This document shows positions 63,612 to 64,000 of a DNA stretch of 64,000 nucleotides, piece by piece; position 1 is the first letter of the stretch; every line of letters starts with the position of its first letter. Under the pieces are notes generated by a model that saw only the letters and a program-made list of their open reading frames with translations, searched no databases and was not told where the DNA came from. The stretch is taken from positions 26,578,643 through 26,642,642 of the forward strand of contig CM028883.1 of NCBI GenBank assembly GCA_016801885.1. The letters run 5' to 3'. The DNA comes from Toxotes chatareus (Eukaryota; Chordata; Actinopteri; Toxotidae). A program made the translations under genes and the position numbers.

Positions 63612-63818
63612 AGATGCAGGGCAGTAGCAGTCAGGTGACTCAGGCTGGAACATGTGGCAGAAATAGCTCAATACATAACCTCTGCATCTCACAGGACCGA
63701 CAGCATGCTGTGGCTCAATCTCAGGCTCTATTTCCTACTCAGGCTGGAACGCACGGCAGTAACAGTCAGGTAAAAGCTCTTCATGTTTCACAGGGCCAGT
63801 GGCACGCTGTGCCTTAAT
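63612..63818. repeat. 99-bp tandem repeat, about two copies
   Basis: CTCAGGCTGGAAC recurs at 63640 and 63739. GGCAGTAGCAGTCAGG / GGCAGTAACAGTCAGG and CTCACAGGACCGACAGCATG / TTCACAGGGCCAGTGGCACG pairs show the same 99-bp spacing. The period is a multiple of three, so an open frame (63614-63817) is kept across both units. No known domain. Confidence 0.7.
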
Positions 63819-64000
63819 TAAAAAAAAAAAAAAGGGGCACCTCTGAATCAACAGCCAGTTGAGAACAGCTTGACTAGATTGCATTGAATATGTGGTATTC
63901 AAATGCTGGACCTGAATTCCTACAGAGAAGTTTCAACTGGAATGACCAGCAGCAAGAGCAAGAAACACTATGAGGCCTTAATGTAGTAATTATCCATAAC

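Larger units (their letters stand above)
62566..63620 (+). mobile_element. Possible solo LTR-like sequence (weak)
   Basis: Outside the nested MITE, plus-strand sequence has CCTGAAGTATTTAAACCCCG (a TATA-like signal near 62675-62694). About 0.3 kb later, not counting the insertion, it has AATAAATTGCCTTTG (63555 onward) and ends near ATCACATAACA. This resembles U3-R-U5 order, but neither exact LTR ends, a primer-binding site nor a second LTR could be found. Confidence 0.25.

Overview
The window looks like intronic DNA from a ray-finned fish, most likely a percomorph teleost. The evidence is the many (AC)n microsatellites, the mix of degenerate Tc1/mariner, hAT-type MITE, L2/CR1-type LINE and tRNA-derived SINE copies that I recognise from such genomes, and one vertebrate exon. 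There are no bacterial-type operons, ribosome binding sites, CRISPR arrays or rRNA/tRNA genes. Nearly all short open reading frames are chance frames or shadows of transposon remnants.

The only coding exon I can defend lies on the minus strand at 58326-58471. It has a polypyrimidine-AG acceptor, an ATG, a peptide containing RFGQHPFKASAVFLQTEL and ELSFAPVDGKPVVPGHIL, and a CAG/GTGAGA donor. This is the first coding exon of fhit, the fragile histidine triad diadenosine-polyphosphate hydrolase. fhit is known for very large introns. The ~58 kb to the left would then be the intron after this exon, and the ~5.5 kb to the right the intron before it (5'UTR side). No other fhit exon was found.

Layout: 1-285 is a LINE reverse-transcriptase fragment (minus). 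2.56-2.81 kb is a hAT-like MITE. 6.1-6.5 kb is a SINE next to a Tc1 transposase remnant. 13.2 and 15.0 kb hold two TIR elements. 16.0-18.0 kb is a decayed L2-type LINE (plus) that keeps esterase, endonuclease and linker traces but has lost its RT core. 23.7 kb is a MITE and 24.1-24.4 kb a SINE-like repeat. 28.4-28.7 kb is a mariner remnant. 31.9-32.5 kb is a LINE 3' end and 36.5-36.9 kb an RT C-terminus. 37.9-39.2 kb is a Tc1 pseudo-element. 43.2 and 55.3 kb hold two 202-bp palindromic MITEs, each with a perfect 8-bp target duplication. 46.5-47.4 kb is a second Tc1 copy and 56.8-57.0 kb a Tc1 3' end. 50.0-50.3 kb is a repeat carrying nuclear-receptor-like DR1 motifs. 61.2-62.2 kb is an unidentified broken coding-like stretch. 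62.75-63.33 kb is a hAT MITE with a SINE inside it, and 63.6-63.8 kb a 99-bp tandem repeat. Between these lie AT-rich unique sequence, microsatellites and a few CpG- or homeobox-motif-rich patches that could be regulatory.

No new multi-gene system is visible. The best leads are the 21-nt displacement of the fhit splice donor, the two intact MITE copies, the nested insertion at 62.7-63.3 kb, the DR1-bearing repeat, a short hairpin at 52.27 kb, and the unidentified broken coding stretch at 61.2-62.2 kb. Boundaries and family names come from reading by eye and from memory of families; no search was run.
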